Below, piece by piece: positions 1 through 9,522 of a DNA stretch of 15,119 nt (its first letter is position 1; each line of letters opens with the position of its first letter). Below the pieces are notes generated by a model. That model was not told the DNA's origin. It did not search any database and saw nothing but the letters and a program-made list of their open reading frames with translations. The position numbers were made by a program, and so were the translations under genes. Origin of the DNA: Caldilineaceae bacterium. GTDB taxonomy: Bacteria > Chloroflexota > Anaerolineae > Caldilineales > Caldilineaceae. Location of the stretch: the NCBI GenBank assembly GCA_015494005.1, contig WGCB01000598.1, positions 1-15,119 of the forward strand, read 5' to 3'.

Positions 1-1
1 C

Positions 2-439
2 TACGAGACCCCGGGGGGCACCATCCTCTACAAGGCCCACGCCGCCCTGGAGCAGCTCTGCCTGGACAAGGAGACCCTGCACTACAAGCAGCAGGTGGGC
101 CTGCGCTACGCGGAGCTGGTCTACAATGGTCAGTGGTTCACCCCCCTGCGGGAGGCCCTGGACGCCTTCGTCCAGAACACGGAACGCACCCTGACCGGCA
201 CGGTGCACCTGAAGCTCTACAAGGGCAACGTCATCCTGGCTGGCCGCAAGAGCCCCTTCAGCCTCTACCGGGAGGACTACGTCACCTTCGACGAGGACGA
301 CGTCTACAACCAGGCGGACGCAGAGGGCTTCATCAAGCTCTTCGGCCTGCCCATGAAGGTGCGGGCCATGCTGCTGAAGGAGGGGCCCGGTGTGACGGAC
401 TACCCCACGCCGGACTTCAGCGACTTCAAGCGGGACTGA
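2..439 (+). CDS. argG: Argininosuccinate synthase, C-terminal part (5' end outside window)
   Basis: This is the last 145 or so residues of argininosuccinate synthase, the cytoplasmic enzyme that condenses citrulline and aspartate with ATP to give argininosuccinate, the penultimate step of arginine synthesis. The reading frame is open from base 2 and stops at TGA 437-439. Recognisable family features are the YETPGGT stretch at the window edge, the helix with [11 protein letters not shown], and the C-terminal segment with [15 protein letters not shown] and the [16 protein letters not shown] block. The N-terminal ATP-binding and citrulline-binding regions are not in view. The next gene, 93 bases downstream on the same strand, is argJ, so the two are probably one arginine operon. 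Internal ATG and GTG codons are not real starts because coding similarity extends to the window edge. Confidence 0.93.
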   Translation, partial: YETPGGTILYKAHAALEQLCLDKETLHYKQQVGLRYAELVYNGQWFTPLREALDAFVQNTERTLTGTVHLKLYKGNVILAGRKSPFSLYREDYVTFDEDDVYNQADAEGFIKLFGLPMKVRAMLLKEGPGVTDYPTPDFSDFKRD

Positions 440-532
440 ACGAAATGGGGAAGTAGTGAGTGGGGATTTGCGAATGAGGGGATGAGTGGACGATGCTCAT
501 CCAATGGCCCCCGTCCAGTAAGGAGAAACCAG

Positions 533-1774
<1,242 letters not shown>

Positions 1775-1827
1775 GCGCTCTCGGGCTGGCGGATCGTCGC
1801 CCCCCAAGCCCGGCCAGGAGGTGATCC

Positions 1828-2727
1828 ATGAAGCGGTTTCTGCTGGCAGTGTGGGAGGAGGCCCTGCGCTTTCTCCTGATGACTGTGGGCGTGTTGGTGG
1901 CGGCCCTGGCCTACGCTATCTTCCAGGTGCCCTTCAACATCGCGGCCGGTGGACTGAGCGGTGTGAGCATCATCTTGAACCAGTTCACCGGCTGGTCCGT
2001 GGGCGCCCTCTACCTGGTCCTGAACATCCCCATGCTGGCCCTGGGGTTCGTCTACCTGGGGCGCTGGAAGTTTCTCTTCCGCACCCTGATCAACGTGGCC
2101 ATCTTCTCCGCTGCCACGGATCTCTTCCTGCTCTACCTGCCTGGTCTGCTGGACCAGTGGCCCATCACGGACAACGTGCTCCTCAGCTCCATCTACGCGG
2201 GGATCGTGGGGGGCATCGGTGGCGGGCTCATCTACCGGGCCGGGGCCACCATGGGCGGCACCGGCATCCTGGGCCGGGTGATCCAGATCAAGACGGGCAT
2301 CCCCCTCAGCTCCGTCTACCTCTACACCGATGGCCTCATCGTCCTGGCGGCCGGGCTGGTCTTCGGCTGGGAGCTGGCCCTCTACGCCATGCTGACCCTC
2401 TTCCTGAACGGCCTGGCCTCGGACTACGTGCTGGAGGGGCCCAGCAGCGTGCGCACGGCCACCATCGTCACGGACCACCCGGAGGCGGTGGCCACGGCCC
2501 TGATCCAGGAGCTGGGACGTGGGGCCAGCCAGTGGCCCATCACCGGCAGCTACACCGGCCAGACCCACCACATGCTCTACTGCGCGGTCCATCGTCCCCA
2601 GGTCAATGACCTGAAGCGGGTGGTGGCCCAGGCAGACGAGAACGCCTTCGTGGTCATCGGCGACGCCCACCAGGCCCTGGGCTTCGGTTTCGTTCCCCTG
2701 AAAAAACGGGGGCGGTTGCCGGTCTAG
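1828..2727 (+). CDS. YitT family membrane protein (DUF161 plus DUF2179)
   Basis: This is a 299-residue integral membrane protein of the YitT type. The N-terminal 200 residues hold five or six hydrophobic segments: about 11-32, 38-50 running into 58-78, 82-105, 117-136 and 160-195. The glycine-rich block RAGATMGGTGILGR (about 138-150) corresponds to the conserved GGT segment of the family. Residues from about 209 (VRTATIVTD) to 288 form the soluble C-terminal DUF2179 domain, which has a ferredoxin-like alpha/beta pattern and is expected on the cytoplasmic side. The start is well supported by AGGAGGTGAT ending 4 bases before the ATG. It begins 53 bases after argJ with no terminator between, so co-transcription is possible. 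The biochemical role of the family is not established; transport has been proposed. A link to arginine metabolism is not shown. Confidence 0.9.
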   Translation: MKRFLLAVWEEALRFLLMTVGVLVAALAYAIFQVPFNIAAGGLSGVSIILNQFTGWSVGALYLVLNIPMLALGFVYLGRWKFLFRTLINVAIFSAATDLFLLYLPGLLDQWPITDNVLLSSIYAGIVGGIGGGLIYRAGATMGGTGILGRVIQIKTGIPLSSVYLYTDGLIVLAAGLVFGWELALYAMLTLFLNGLASDYVLEGPSSVRTATIVTDHPEAVATALIQELGRGASQWPITGSYTGQTHHMLYCAVHRPQVNDLKRVVAQADENAFVVIGDAHQALGFGFVPLKKRGRLPV

Positions 2728-2743
2728 AGGGGTGGAGTATAAT
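2716..2743 (+). promoter_or_regulatory. Sigma-70 type promoter for the GH20 gene
   Basis: A -35 box TTGCCG (2716-2721, 4 of 6 consensus bases) and a perfect -10 box TATAAT (2738-2743) are 16 bases apart. The -35 box lies inside the last codons of the yitT-like gene. Predicted initiation near 2750 gives a 5' leader of about 115 bases before the GH20 start codon. No other promoter of this quality was seen in the 138-base gap. Confidence 0.6.
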
Positions 2744-2865
2744 GGAAGTGAACCAAAACGGCGCCGGATCCGTTCTGAGAGTGACTGTTTTCTGTAAGCC
2801 ATCGGCGTCCATCCCCCTGGACCATCAGCCCATCACCACACGCCAACGCCACGGAGGTCATCCCC

Positions 2866-4803
2866 ATGTTCAGAGCCCTTTCCCTGCTCACCCCGTCCCC
2901 TCAGAGGCTGGAGCCCATCGAGAAAACCTACACCTTGCCCCAACATCCCCTCATCTACCTGGCCACGGACGCCGCTGCCATTCGCTTCATCGGTGAGGAG
3001 CTGGGCCGAGCCCTGGAAGGGCGCGGCCTCTCCCCGGAGCTGACCGCCACGGACGCCGGGACCGTGCACATCACCCTGGGCGCGGATCCAGCCCTGCTCA
3101 CCGGCCCGGAGAGCTACCGCCTGGTCATCGTCGAGGACGGCATCACCGTCATGGGCGGGGACGCGGCCGGCCTCTTCTACGGCGTCCAGACCCTGCTTCA
3201 ACTCCTGCGCCTCTACCCGCCCCAGGAGGGCGCCATCACCTTGCCCGGCCTGCGCATCACCGACTGGCCCGACTTCCCCCACCGGGGCGTCATGCTGGAC
3301 GTGAGCCGGGACAAGGTGCCCACCATGGAGACCCTCTTCCAGATCGTGGATCTGCTGGCCAGCCTCAAGGTCAACCAGTTCCAGCTCTACACCGAGCACA
3401 CCTTCGCCTACCGGGGCCACGAGGTGGTCTGGGAGAAGGCCAGCCCCCTGACCGGCGAGGAGATCCTGGCCCTGGACGCCTACTGCCGAGAGCGGTTCAT
3501 CGAGCTGGTGCCCAACCAGAACAGCTTCGGCCACATGCACCGCTGGCTCAAGCACGACCGCTACCGTCCCCTGGCCGAGCTGCCGGAGGGCTGGCAGCAT
3601 CCCTTCTCCACCAAGCCGGAGCCCTACAGCCTCTGCCCCCTGGATCCCGGCAGCCTGGAGCTCCTGCGGGACCTCTACGACCAGCTCCTGCCCCACTTCA
3701 CCAGCCACCAGTTCAACGTGGGCCTGGACGAGACCTTCGACCTGGGCATGGGCCGCTCCAAGGAGGCCTGCGAGGAGCAGGGCAAGGAGCGGGTCTACCT
3801 GGAGTTTCTGCTCAAGATCTACCGGGAGGTGAAGCGGCGAGGGCACGTGATGCAGTTCTGGGGGGACATCATCCTGCATCGGCCGGAGCTGATCCAGGAG
3901 CTGCCCAAGGATGTCGTGGCCCTGGAGTGGGGCTACGATGCCGAACACCCCTTCGACGAGCACACCAAGCTCTTCGCCGCGGCCGGCCTGAGCTTCTACG
4001 TCTGCCCGGGCACCAGCACCTGGAACACCATCGCCGGCCGCACGGAGAATGCCCTCATCAACCTGAGCCAGGCGGCCATCCACGGCCAGGCCAACGGCGC
4101 GGTGGGCTACCTGAACACCGACTGGGGGGACAACGGCCACATGCAGCCCCTGCCTGTGAGCTTCCTGGGCTATCTGGCCGGTGCGGCCTTCAGCTGGAAC
4201 GCGGGGGAGGCCCAGCGGCTGGAGGAGCTGGACATCCCCGCCCTGCTGGACATCCATGTCTTCCGGGACCGGGCCCGGGTCATGGGGCGGCTGGCCTACA
4301 ACCTGGGCAACGTCTACCTCCAACCTGGCATCCGCATCCACAACAGCTCGCCCCTCTTCTGGGTGCTGCTCTTCACCCGGGGCCTGATCCCCCAACCCGG
4401 CGAGGACGTGCCGCCCATCATCCAGCGCTACCTGGAGAACATCCTCAAGCCCCTGGCCGACGCGGACTTCGATCGGGCCCTGGCCTACATCGACCAGGTG
4501 GCAGCGGAGCTGCCCCAGGCCCAGATGGAGCGGCCGGACGGGGAGCTGATCCAGGAGGAGTTCGCCTGGGCCGCGGACATGCTGCGCTTGGCGGCCAAGC
4601 TGGGCAAGGCTCGCCAGGAAGCCGGGCTGGACCGGCCGGTCCGGGAGCTGCCGGCCCAGGTGCGGGCGCCCCTGGCAGAGGAGCTGCAGGAGTTGATCCG
4701 CCGGCAGCGCAAGCTCTGGCTGGCCCGGAATCGGCCTGGTGGCCTGGACGACTCTGTAGCCCGGTTGGAGCGTCTGCTGGCTGCGCTGGAGGGCCAGGAG
4801 TAG
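2866..4803 (+). CDS. Beta-N-acetylhexosaminidase, glycoside hydrolase family 20
   Basis: The 645-residue product removes terminal beta-linked GlcNAc or GalNAc from oligosaccharides by the substrate-assisted GH20 mechanism. Residues about 18-125 are the GH20 N-terminal alpha/beta domain. The catalytic barrel spans about 126-430 and begins with FPHRGVMLDVSRDKVP, where R140 is the expected sugar-binding arginine. The catalytic Asp-Glu pair is D288-E289 in FNVGLDETFDLG. Aromatic pocket candidates are W332, W355, W386 and W420, the last in DWGDNGHMQ (419-427). The tail from 430 is mostly helical. No signal peptide or lipobox is visible, so it should act in the cytoplasm on imported sugars. The WGDNGH signature recalls the intracellular GcnA-like branch of GH20; that subfamily call is from memory. 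GGAGGT lies 8 bases before the ATG. No sugar transporter is adjacent. Confidence 0.92.
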   Translation: MFRALSLLTPSPQRLEPIEKTYTLPQHPLIYLATDAAAIRFIGEELGRALEGRGLSPELTATDAGTVHITLGADPALLTGPESYRLVIVEDGITVMGGDAAGLFYGVQTLLQLLRLYPPQEGAITLPGLRITDWPDFPHRGVMLDVSRDKVPTMETLFQIVDLLASLKVNQFQLYTEHTFAYRGHEVVWEKASPLTGEEILALDAYCRERFIELVPNQNSFGHMHRWLKHDRYRPLAELPEGWQHPFSTKPEPYSLCPLDPGSLELLRDLYDQLLPHFTSHQFNVGLDETFDLGMGRSKEACEEQGKERVYLEFLLKIYREVKRRGHVMQFWGDIILHRPELIQELPKDVVALEWGYDAEHPFDEHTKLFAAAGLSFYVCPGTSTWNTIAGRTENALINLSQAAIHGQANGAVGYLNTDWGDNGHMQPLPVSFLGYLAGAAFSWNAGEAQRLEELDIPALLDIHVFRDRARVMGRLAYNLGNVYLQPGIRIHNSSPLFWVLLFTRGLIPQPGEDVPPIIQRYLENILKPLADADFDRALAYIDQVAAELPQAQMERPDGELIQEEFAWAADMLRLAAKLGKARQEAGLDRPVRELPAQVRAPLAEELQELIRRQRKLWLARNRPGGLDDSVARLERLLAALEGQE

Positions 4804-4845
4804 GTCCGATCCCTGGGGCGCCACGAGGATCGCAGCCCTGGGATC

Positions 4846-4884
4846 ACAAAAGGGGACGAATCCGCCACGGGTTCGTCCCCTTGT
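4846..4884. terminator. Bidirectional intrinsic terminator between convergent genes
   Basis: Arms AAGGGGACGAA (4850-4860) and TTCGTCCCCTT (4872-4882) pair perfectly over 11 bp around an 11-base loop, and flanking ACAA and TTGT could extend the stem past a small bulge. It lies between the stops of the plus-strand GH20 gene and the minus-strand aapP. A-rich bases on the left and T-rich bases on the right allow it to serve both directions, although neither U-tract is long. Confidence 0.7.
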
Positions 4885-4917
4885 CGCGTGGGCTGGTCGG
4901 CCGAAGGCTCGCCAGGC

Positions 4918-5667
4918 CTACAGGATCTGGCTGAGGAAGAGCTTGGTGCGCTCGTGCTGGGGGTTGGTGAAGAAGTGCTCCGGCGTGCCCACCTCCACGA
5001 TCTCCCCGGAGTCCATGAAGACGATGCGGTCCGCCACCTCCTTGGCGAAGCCCATCTCGTGAGTGACCACCAGCATGGTCATGCCGCTTTCGGCCAGCTC
5101 CTGCATCACGTCCAGCACCTCCTTGATCATCTCCGGATCCAGGGCGGAGGTGGGTTCGTCGAAGAGCATGATCTTGGGACGCATGGCCAGGGCCCGGGCG
5201 ATGGCCACCCGCTGCTGCTGGCCGCCGGAGAGCTGTCCCGGGTACTTCTGGGCCTGTTCGGGGATGCCCACCCGCTCCAGCAGCTCCATGGCGATCTTCT
5301 CCGCCTCGTCCTTCTTCATCTTGCGCACATGGATGGGGGCCAGGGTGATGTTCTCCATCACCGTCAGATGGGGGAAGAGGTTGAACTGCTGGAAGACCAT
5401 GCCCGTCTCCGAGCGGATCTTCTCGATGTTGCGCACATCGTGGGTCAGGGGGATGCCGTCCACGATGATCTCGCCGCTCTGGTGCTCCTCCAGGCGGTTG
5501 ATGCAGCGGATGAGGGTGGACTTCCCCGAGCCGGAGGGGCCGATGATCACCACCACCTCCTGGCGCTTCACGTTCAGGTTGATGTCCCGCAGCACATGGA
5601 ACTCACCGAACCACTTGTTTACATTCTGCAGGATGATAATGTCGTCTTGCTGTGCTTGCCCAGACAT
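4918..5667 (-). CDS. aapP: Polar amino-acid ABC transporter, ATP-binding subunit
   Basis: This 249-residue ATPase is the motor of a polar amino-acid importer and acts as a dimer on the inner face of the membrane. All ABC motifs are intact: Walker [10 protein letters not shown] (43-51), Q-loop Q93/Q94 in [10 protein letters not shown], signature LSGGQ (146-150), Walker B IMLFDE (166-171), D-loop SALD (174-177) and switch H203 in VVTHEMG. The sequence and the gene order J-Q-M-P match the general L-amino-acid transporter AapJQMP; GlnQ is the closest alternative name. The start codon is preceded by GAAAGGAAG about 7 bases upstream. It is the last gene of the minus-strand operon, 89 bases after aapM, and is followed by the terminator at 4846-4884. 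Substrate range cannot be told from the ATPase. Confidence 0.95.
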   Translation of the reverse strand: MSGQAQQDDIIILQNVNKWFGEFHVLRDINLNVKRQEVVVIIGPSGSGKSTLIRCINRLEEHQSGEIIVDGIPLTHDVRNIEKIRSETGMVFQQFNLFPHLTVMENITLAPIHVRKMKKDEAEKIAMELLERVGIPEQAQKYPGQLSGGQQQRVAIARALAMRPKIMLFDEPTSALDPEMIKEVLDVMQELAESGMTMLVVTHEMGFAKEVADRIVFMDSGEIVEVGTPEHFFTNPQHERTKLFLSQIL

Positions 5668-5756
5668 GGGTGCTTCCTTTCGTGGTCAAAAATTCGCCGT
5701 CAAAATTGCTGCCAAAAAGTGCTCGATAGCAACGCCTCAGGCGCCGGGGCCTCGGT

Positions 5757-6983
5757 CTAGCGCTGGCCCACGCCCAGAGAGATCTCCAGGCGGCGGCTGG
5801 CGTAGGACATGGCATAGCTGAAGATCCAGTAGAGGATCGCGATGAAGACGTAGACCTCTTGCTGGGTGCCCAGCCAGTCGGGGTTGGCCAGGACCACCCG
5901 GGCGATGCCCAGCAGGTCGAAGAGCCCCACCAGGGCCACCAGGGAGGTGTCCTTGAAGAGGCCGATGAACTGGCCCACCAGCACCGGGATCACCGCGCGC
6001 AGGGCCTGGGGCAGGATGATCAGCCGCATCATCTGGTAGGTGCTCAGCCCCAGGGACATGGCCGCCTCGTACTGGCCCTTGGGGACGGACTGGAGACCAC
6101 CCCGCACGTTCTCCGCGGTGTAGGCTGCAGAGAAGAGGATGATGGCCACCAGGGCTCGCACCACCCGGTCAATGGGCGGGAACCCCTCGGGCAGGAAGAG
6201 CTGGAGCATCACCTGGCCCATGAAGAGCAGGCTGATCAGGGGCACACCCCGGATGAACTCGATGTAGAGCACGCTCACCGTGCGGATGGCCGGCAGCTTG
6301 GACTGGCGTCCCAGGGCCAGGAGCACGCCGATGGGGAAGGAGAAACCGATGCCGAAAATGGAGAGCAGCAACGAGAGGAGCAGGCCGCCCCACAGGTTGG
6401 TGGGCACCCTGGCCCACAGCGAATCGGTCTGTTCTGGCCCGAAGCCGCGCAGGATGAAAACCGAGGCGAACAGCGTGATGATCAGCAGCCAGGTGGCGAT
6501 CTGGTTATGCTTCCGGGGCACCCGGCGACCAATGACGTAGCCCACCACCCCCAGGATCTCCACCCCCAGCAGCTTGAGCCGGGTCTCCATGGCGAAGAAG
6601 GGGACAAGCATGAGCAACACAGGGATGGCCGCCACCACCACCAGGGCCGGGGAGATCTCCTTGGACCAGACCCCCCAGGTGAAGCCCACCACGATAGCGG
6701 TCAGCCAGAGCACGATCCAGATGCGCAGGGCCTGCTCTGCGGGGTACTGGCCTCGCATGAAGAGGTTGAAGTTGGCCGGGATCACGGCCCACTCCGCGCC
6801 GGTGAAAGCCCAGCGGAGCAGGGGCGGGATGATCAAGTAGAGAAAGCCGAGGGCCAGGAAGGTGAGCAGGGTGTTGAACCAGTCGGTGAAGAGGTTTTTC
6901 TTCAACCAACCCAGCAGCGTGTACCGCTCGGTTGGCGGGGGCAGCACCTCGGCAGATGACGTTCGTACGACAGGAGCAGCCAT
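5757..6983 (-). CDS. aapM: Polar amino-acid ABC transporter, permease subunit (AapM-like)
   Basis: This 408-residue membrane protein is one half of the heterodimeric translocation channel. After a hydrophilic N-terminus of about 25 residues there are several hydrophobic segments in the first half, a long insertion typical of Aap permeases, and then the His/Glu/Gln/Arg/opine-type permease domain from about residue 200. The cytoplasmic coupling EAA loop starts at E306 (EAAMSLGLS, then [10 protein letters not shown]), where the AapP ATPase docks. The length fits Aap permeases (about 380-400 residues) rather than the short GlnP type of about 220. GGAGGA lies 7 bases before the ATG. The gap to aapQ upstream is only 26 bases, so the two permeases are co-transcribed. 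Confidence 0.93.
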   Translation of the reverse strand: MAAPVVRTSSAEVLPPPTERYTLLGWLKKNLFTDWFNTLLTFLALGFLYLIIPPLLRWAFTGAEWAVIPANFNLFMRGQYPAEQALRIWIVLWLTAIVVGFTWGVWSKEISPALVVVAAIPVLLMLVPFFAMETRLKLLGVEILGVVGYVIGRRVPRKHNQIATWLLIITLFASVFILRGFGPEQTDSLWARVPTNLWGGLLLSLLLSIFGIGFSFPIGVLLALGRQSKLPAIRTVSVLYIEFIRGVPLISLLFMGQVMLQLFLPEGFPPIDRVVRALVAIILFSAAYTAENVRGGLQSVPKGQYEAAMSLGLSTYQMMRLIILPQALRAVIPVLVGQFIGLFKDTSLVALVGLFDLLGIARVVLANPDWLGTQQEVYVFIAILYWIFSYAMSYASRRLEISLGVGQR

Positions 6984-7009
6984 GGATGATTCCTCCGATT
7001 ACCCAGGGA

Positions 7010-8203
7010 TTATCGTTCCACCAGGCGAATGCGCCGGTTGTAGATGTTCATGAACAGGGACGTGGTCAGGCTGAAGAAGAGGTAGATCCCCATCACCAGG
7101 CTGAAGACCTCCACTGCTCGCCCGGTCTGGTTCAGGATGGTGTTGCCGGCCACCGCGAAGAGGTCTGGGTAGCCAATGGCGATGGCCAGGGACGAGTTCT
7201 TGGTCAAGTTCAGGTACTGGCTGGTCAGGGGCGGGATGATCACCCGCAGGGCCTGGGGGAAGATGACCAGACGCAGCACCTGGAAGGGGGTCAGCCCCAG
7301 CGCGGTGGCCGCCTCCCGTTGTCCCTTGGAGACGGACTGGATGCCAGCCCGCACCACCTCCGCGATGAAGGCGGCCGTGTAGATGACCAGCCCGGAGAGC
7401 AGGGCCATGAACTGCTGGCTCAGGGTGCGCCCACCTTTGGTGTTGAAGCCCACCAGCTCGGGCCGGTCCAGGACCAGGGGCGGCTGGGGCAGGACGAACC
7501 AGCCGATGATCCCCACCGCGATGAGGGTGACCAGGAACCAGAGGCTGAGGATGGGCATCCGTCCTGTGCGCTTGCCCCGCTCTCGCAGAACGATGGTGAC
7601 GATGATGGCCAGCACCAGGCCGCCCAGCAAGATGCGGGTGTAGGTCGGCCAGGTCTCCGTGGGGATGCCCCAGGGGATAGCGATGCCTCGGTTGCTCAGG
7701 TAGATGGGCCCTGGCAGGATGATGGCTTCCTTGATGCGAGGCAGTTTGAAGAAGACCGCCTGGGCCCAGAAAATGAGGAGCACCAATAAGGGCACGTTGC
7801 GCAGAAACTCGATGTAGGCCGTGGCAATCCGGTTCACCAGGAAGTTGGTGGAGAGGCGCATGACACCGATGATGATGCCCAGAATGGTGGCGAAGACAAT
7901 GCCTAGCACGGCCACCTGGAGCGTGTTCAGCAGGCCCACCAGAAAGGCCCGAGCGTAGGTGTCGGACCGACTGTAGGAGATCAGGCTTTCGCCGATGTCA
8001 AAGCCGGCCGTCTGCTTCAGAAAGCCGTAGTCGATGGGCACCCCCAGCTGCTCGCGCAGGGAGGAGACCATGTTGGTGTAGAAAAATGCCAGCAGGCCCA
8101 CCACGATGCCGACGACCACGATCTGGCTGATGACGCTCAGCACCCGCTCGTCTCGCCAGAAGGGGGGCCTTTCCTGGGATGGATGGATGGCTCTTTGTTG
8201 CAT
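7010..8203 (-). CDS. aapQ: Polar amino-acid ABC transporter, permease subunit (AapQ-like)
   Basis: This is the second permease of the channel, 397 residues from the ATG at 8203. A membrane segment near residues 22-45 is followed by a periplasmic stretch, then the HEAAM-family permease domain (GLLNTLQVAVLGIVFATILG and TAYIEFLRNVPLLV), a long insertion with extra hydrophobic segments, and the EAA coupling loop at E297 (EAATALGLTP, then FPQALRVIIPPL). I prefer ATG 8203 because AAGAGAG lies 8 bases upstream; an in-frame GTG at 8224 would add seven residues and cannot be excluded. It precedes aapM by 26 bases. The 227-base gap from aapJ contains a terminator-like hairpin, so this gene is probably made at a lower level than the binding protein. 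Confidence 0.92.
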   Translation of the reverse strand: MQQRAIHPSQERPPFWRDERVLSVISQIVVVGIVVGLLAFFYTNMVSSLREQLGVPIDYGFLKQTAGFDIGESLISYSRSDTYARAFLVGLLNTLQVAVLGIVFATILGIIIGVMRLSTNFLVNRIATAYIEFLRNVPLLVLLIFWAQAVFFKLPRIKEAIILPGPIYLSNRGIAIPWGIPTETWPTYTRILLGGLVLAIIVTIVLRERGKRTGRMPILSLWFLVTLIAVGIIGWFVLPQPPLVLDRPELVGFNTKGGRTLSQQFMALLSGLVIYTAAFIAEVVRAGIQSVSKGQREAATALGLTPFQVLRLVIFPQALRVIIPPLTSQYLNLTKNSSLAIAIGYPDLFAVAGNTILNQTGRAVEVFSLVMGIYLFFSLTTSLFMNIYNRRIRLVER

Positions 8204-8267
8204 GGGCTTTACTCTCTTGAGCACTCGTCATACACGGCTGCCCAGGACCAAGCCTGGACCTGTTTCG

Positions 8268-8304
8268 AAAGTGGCCGGCGCTTTGGGAAAAGGCCGGCCA
8301 CTTT
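8268..8304. repeat. Long inverted repeat in the aapJ-aapQ gap
   Basis: The 12-base arms AAAGTGGCCGGC (8268-8279) and GCCGGCCACTTT (8293-8304) are perfectly complementary. Inside them CTTT (8281-8284) pairs with AAAG (8289-8292), giving a 16-bp stem with one bulged G at 8280 and a GGGA loop. On the transcribed minus strand no U-tract follows, so it is not a classical terminator. An RNA-stability or processing hairpin protecting the upstream aapJ message is plausible. Confidence 0.55.
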
Positions 8305-8340
8305 GATCCAACTCTTCCTGTGGCGGAGGGTTCAGCGGCG

Positions 8341-8376
8341 GTGCTGTCCCCGTCCGATCCAAAACTGGACCAGCAC
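8341..8376. repeat. Imperfect inverted repeat in the aapJ-aapQ gap
   Basis: GTGCTGTCC (8341-8349) and GGACCAGCAC (8367-8376) pair over 9 bp with one bulged base around a 17-base loop. It lies between the aapJ terminator hairpin and the larger inverted repeat at 8268-8304. No function can be assigned. Confidence 0.4.
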
Positions 8377-8384
8377 AGGATGTG

Positions 8385-8418
8385 AAAAGGGATGGAACGG
8401 AGAGATCCGTTCCATCCC
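8385..8418 (-). terminator. Intrinsic terminator or attenuating hairpin after aapJ
   Basis: A perfect 13-bp stem, GGGATGGAACGGA (8389-8401) with TCCGTTCCATCCC (8406-8418), encloses a 4-base loop. Read on the minus strand it is followed at once by TTTT (complement of 8385-8388). It starts 12 bases past the aapJ stop. Partial termination here would give more binding protein than permease, a common arrangement in ABC importer operons. Confidence 0.75.
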
Positions 8419-8430
8419 TGGAAGGTCAGC

Positions 8431-9522
8431 TTAGCGGATGGGCGGGGAGTAGAGGAGGCCGCCGTCCGTGTAGAGGCTGTTCAGGCCCCGAGGCAGGTTG
8501 AAGACCGTGTCCGGCCCCAGGTTGCGGTTGTAGATCTCGGCGTAGTTGCCCACCTGCCGGATCACGTTCGCGAAGCAGTCGTTCTCCAGGCCGATCTTGG
8601 CGCAGAACTCGCCTTCCAGGCCCAGCAGCTTGCGGATGTTGGGATCCGTGCTGTCCATGAAGCTATCGATGTTCTCGGAGGTGATGCCGTGCTCCTCAGC
8701 CAGGAAGGTGGAGAAAGTCACCCACTTGACCAGGTCGAACCACTGATCGTCGCCGTGGCGGACGGCCGGGCCCAGAGGCTCCTTGGAGAGGGTCACGTCC
8801 ATGATCTCGTGGGCGGAAGGATCCTTCAGCACGGTCTGGCGAGAGACCAGGCCGGACTTGTCGGTGGTCCAGGCGTCGCAGCGCCCTTCCTCGTAGGCCG
8901 TGGTGACCTCGTCCGCCGTCTCGAAGACCACCGGCTCGTACTCGATGCCGGCCGCGGCCATCTGGTCGGCCAGGTTCAGCTCCGTGGTGGTGCCGGTCTG
9001 GACGCAGATGGAGGCGCCGTTCAGATCCTGCAGGGTCTTGATGCCGCTGTCCTTGCGGACCATGATGCCCTGGCCATCATAGAAGGTGGTGGGGGCGAAG
9101 TTCATGCCCAGATCCGTGTCCCGGGACATGGTCCAGGTGGTGTTGCGGATGAGCACATCCGCCTCGCCGCTCTGGAGGACGGTGAAGCGCTCCTTGGCGG
9201 TGGCCGGCCGGATCTCGAACTTGCTGGCGTCACCGAAGATGGCGGCAGCCATGGCCTTGCAGTAGTCCACGTCGAAGCCGGAGAAGTTGCCTTCCTCGTC
9301 CAGGAAACCGAAGCCCGGCAGGTTGGCGTTGCCCACGCAGATGATCTTGCCTCGCTCCTTGACGATGTCCAGAGTGGACTTGGCCTGCTCCTGGGCTGCC
9401 GGTGCAGCCGCCTCTTCCGAGGCCACCGGCGTGGGGGCTGGCGCGGCACAGGCCGCGATGATGATCCCCAGCACCATGGAGAGGAGCATCCCGATTGTGT
9501 ATACCTTCGGACTCATCTTCAT
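8431..9522 (-). CDS. aapJ: Polar amino-acid ABC transporter, substrate-binding lipoprotein
   Basis: This 363-residue extracytoplasmic receptor captures amino acids for the AapQMP permease. The N-terminus has a lipoprotein signal: MKMSPK, a hydrophobic core, and a lipobox ending IIAAC with C25 as the lipidated cysteine. An Ala/Pro/Glu-rich linker of about 20 residues follows. The bacterial type 3 solute-binding fold begins near TLDIVKERGKIICVG and includes GFDVDYCKAMAAAIFGD, RNTTWTMSRDTDLGMNFAPT and the Aap-typical end LPRGLNSLYTDGGLLYSPPIR. I chose the ATG at 9522 because AAGGAG lies 8 bases upstream and the signal peptide then starts correctly; an open frame back to 9603 would place 27 unlikely residues, encoded by tandem repeats, before the signal. 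The cysteine anchor implies membrane tethering on the outer face of the cytoplasmic membrane. Confidence 0.94.
   Translation of the reverse strand: MKMSPKVYTIGMLLSMVLGIIIAACAAPAPTPVASEEAAAPAAQEQAKSTLDIVKERGKIICVGNANLPGFGFLDEEGNFSGFDVDYCKAMAAAIFGDASKFEIRPATAKERFTVLQSGEADVLIRNTTWTMSRDTDLGMNFAPTTFYDGQGIMVRKDSGIKTLQDLNGASICVQTGTTTELNLADQMAAAGIEYEPVVFETADEVTTAYEEGRCDAWTTDKSGLVSRQTVLKDPSAHEIMDVTLSKEPLGPAVRHGDDQWFDLVKWVTFSTFLAEEHGITSENIDSFMDSTDPNIRKLLGLEGEFCAKIGLENDCFANVIRQVGNYAEIYNRNLGPDTVFNLPRGLNSLYTDGGLLYSPPIR

Noticed and set aside
480..502. Inverted repeat GGATGAG/CTCATCC between argG and argJ.
   Set aside because: Only 7 bp with no T-tract; too weak to call a terminator or operator.
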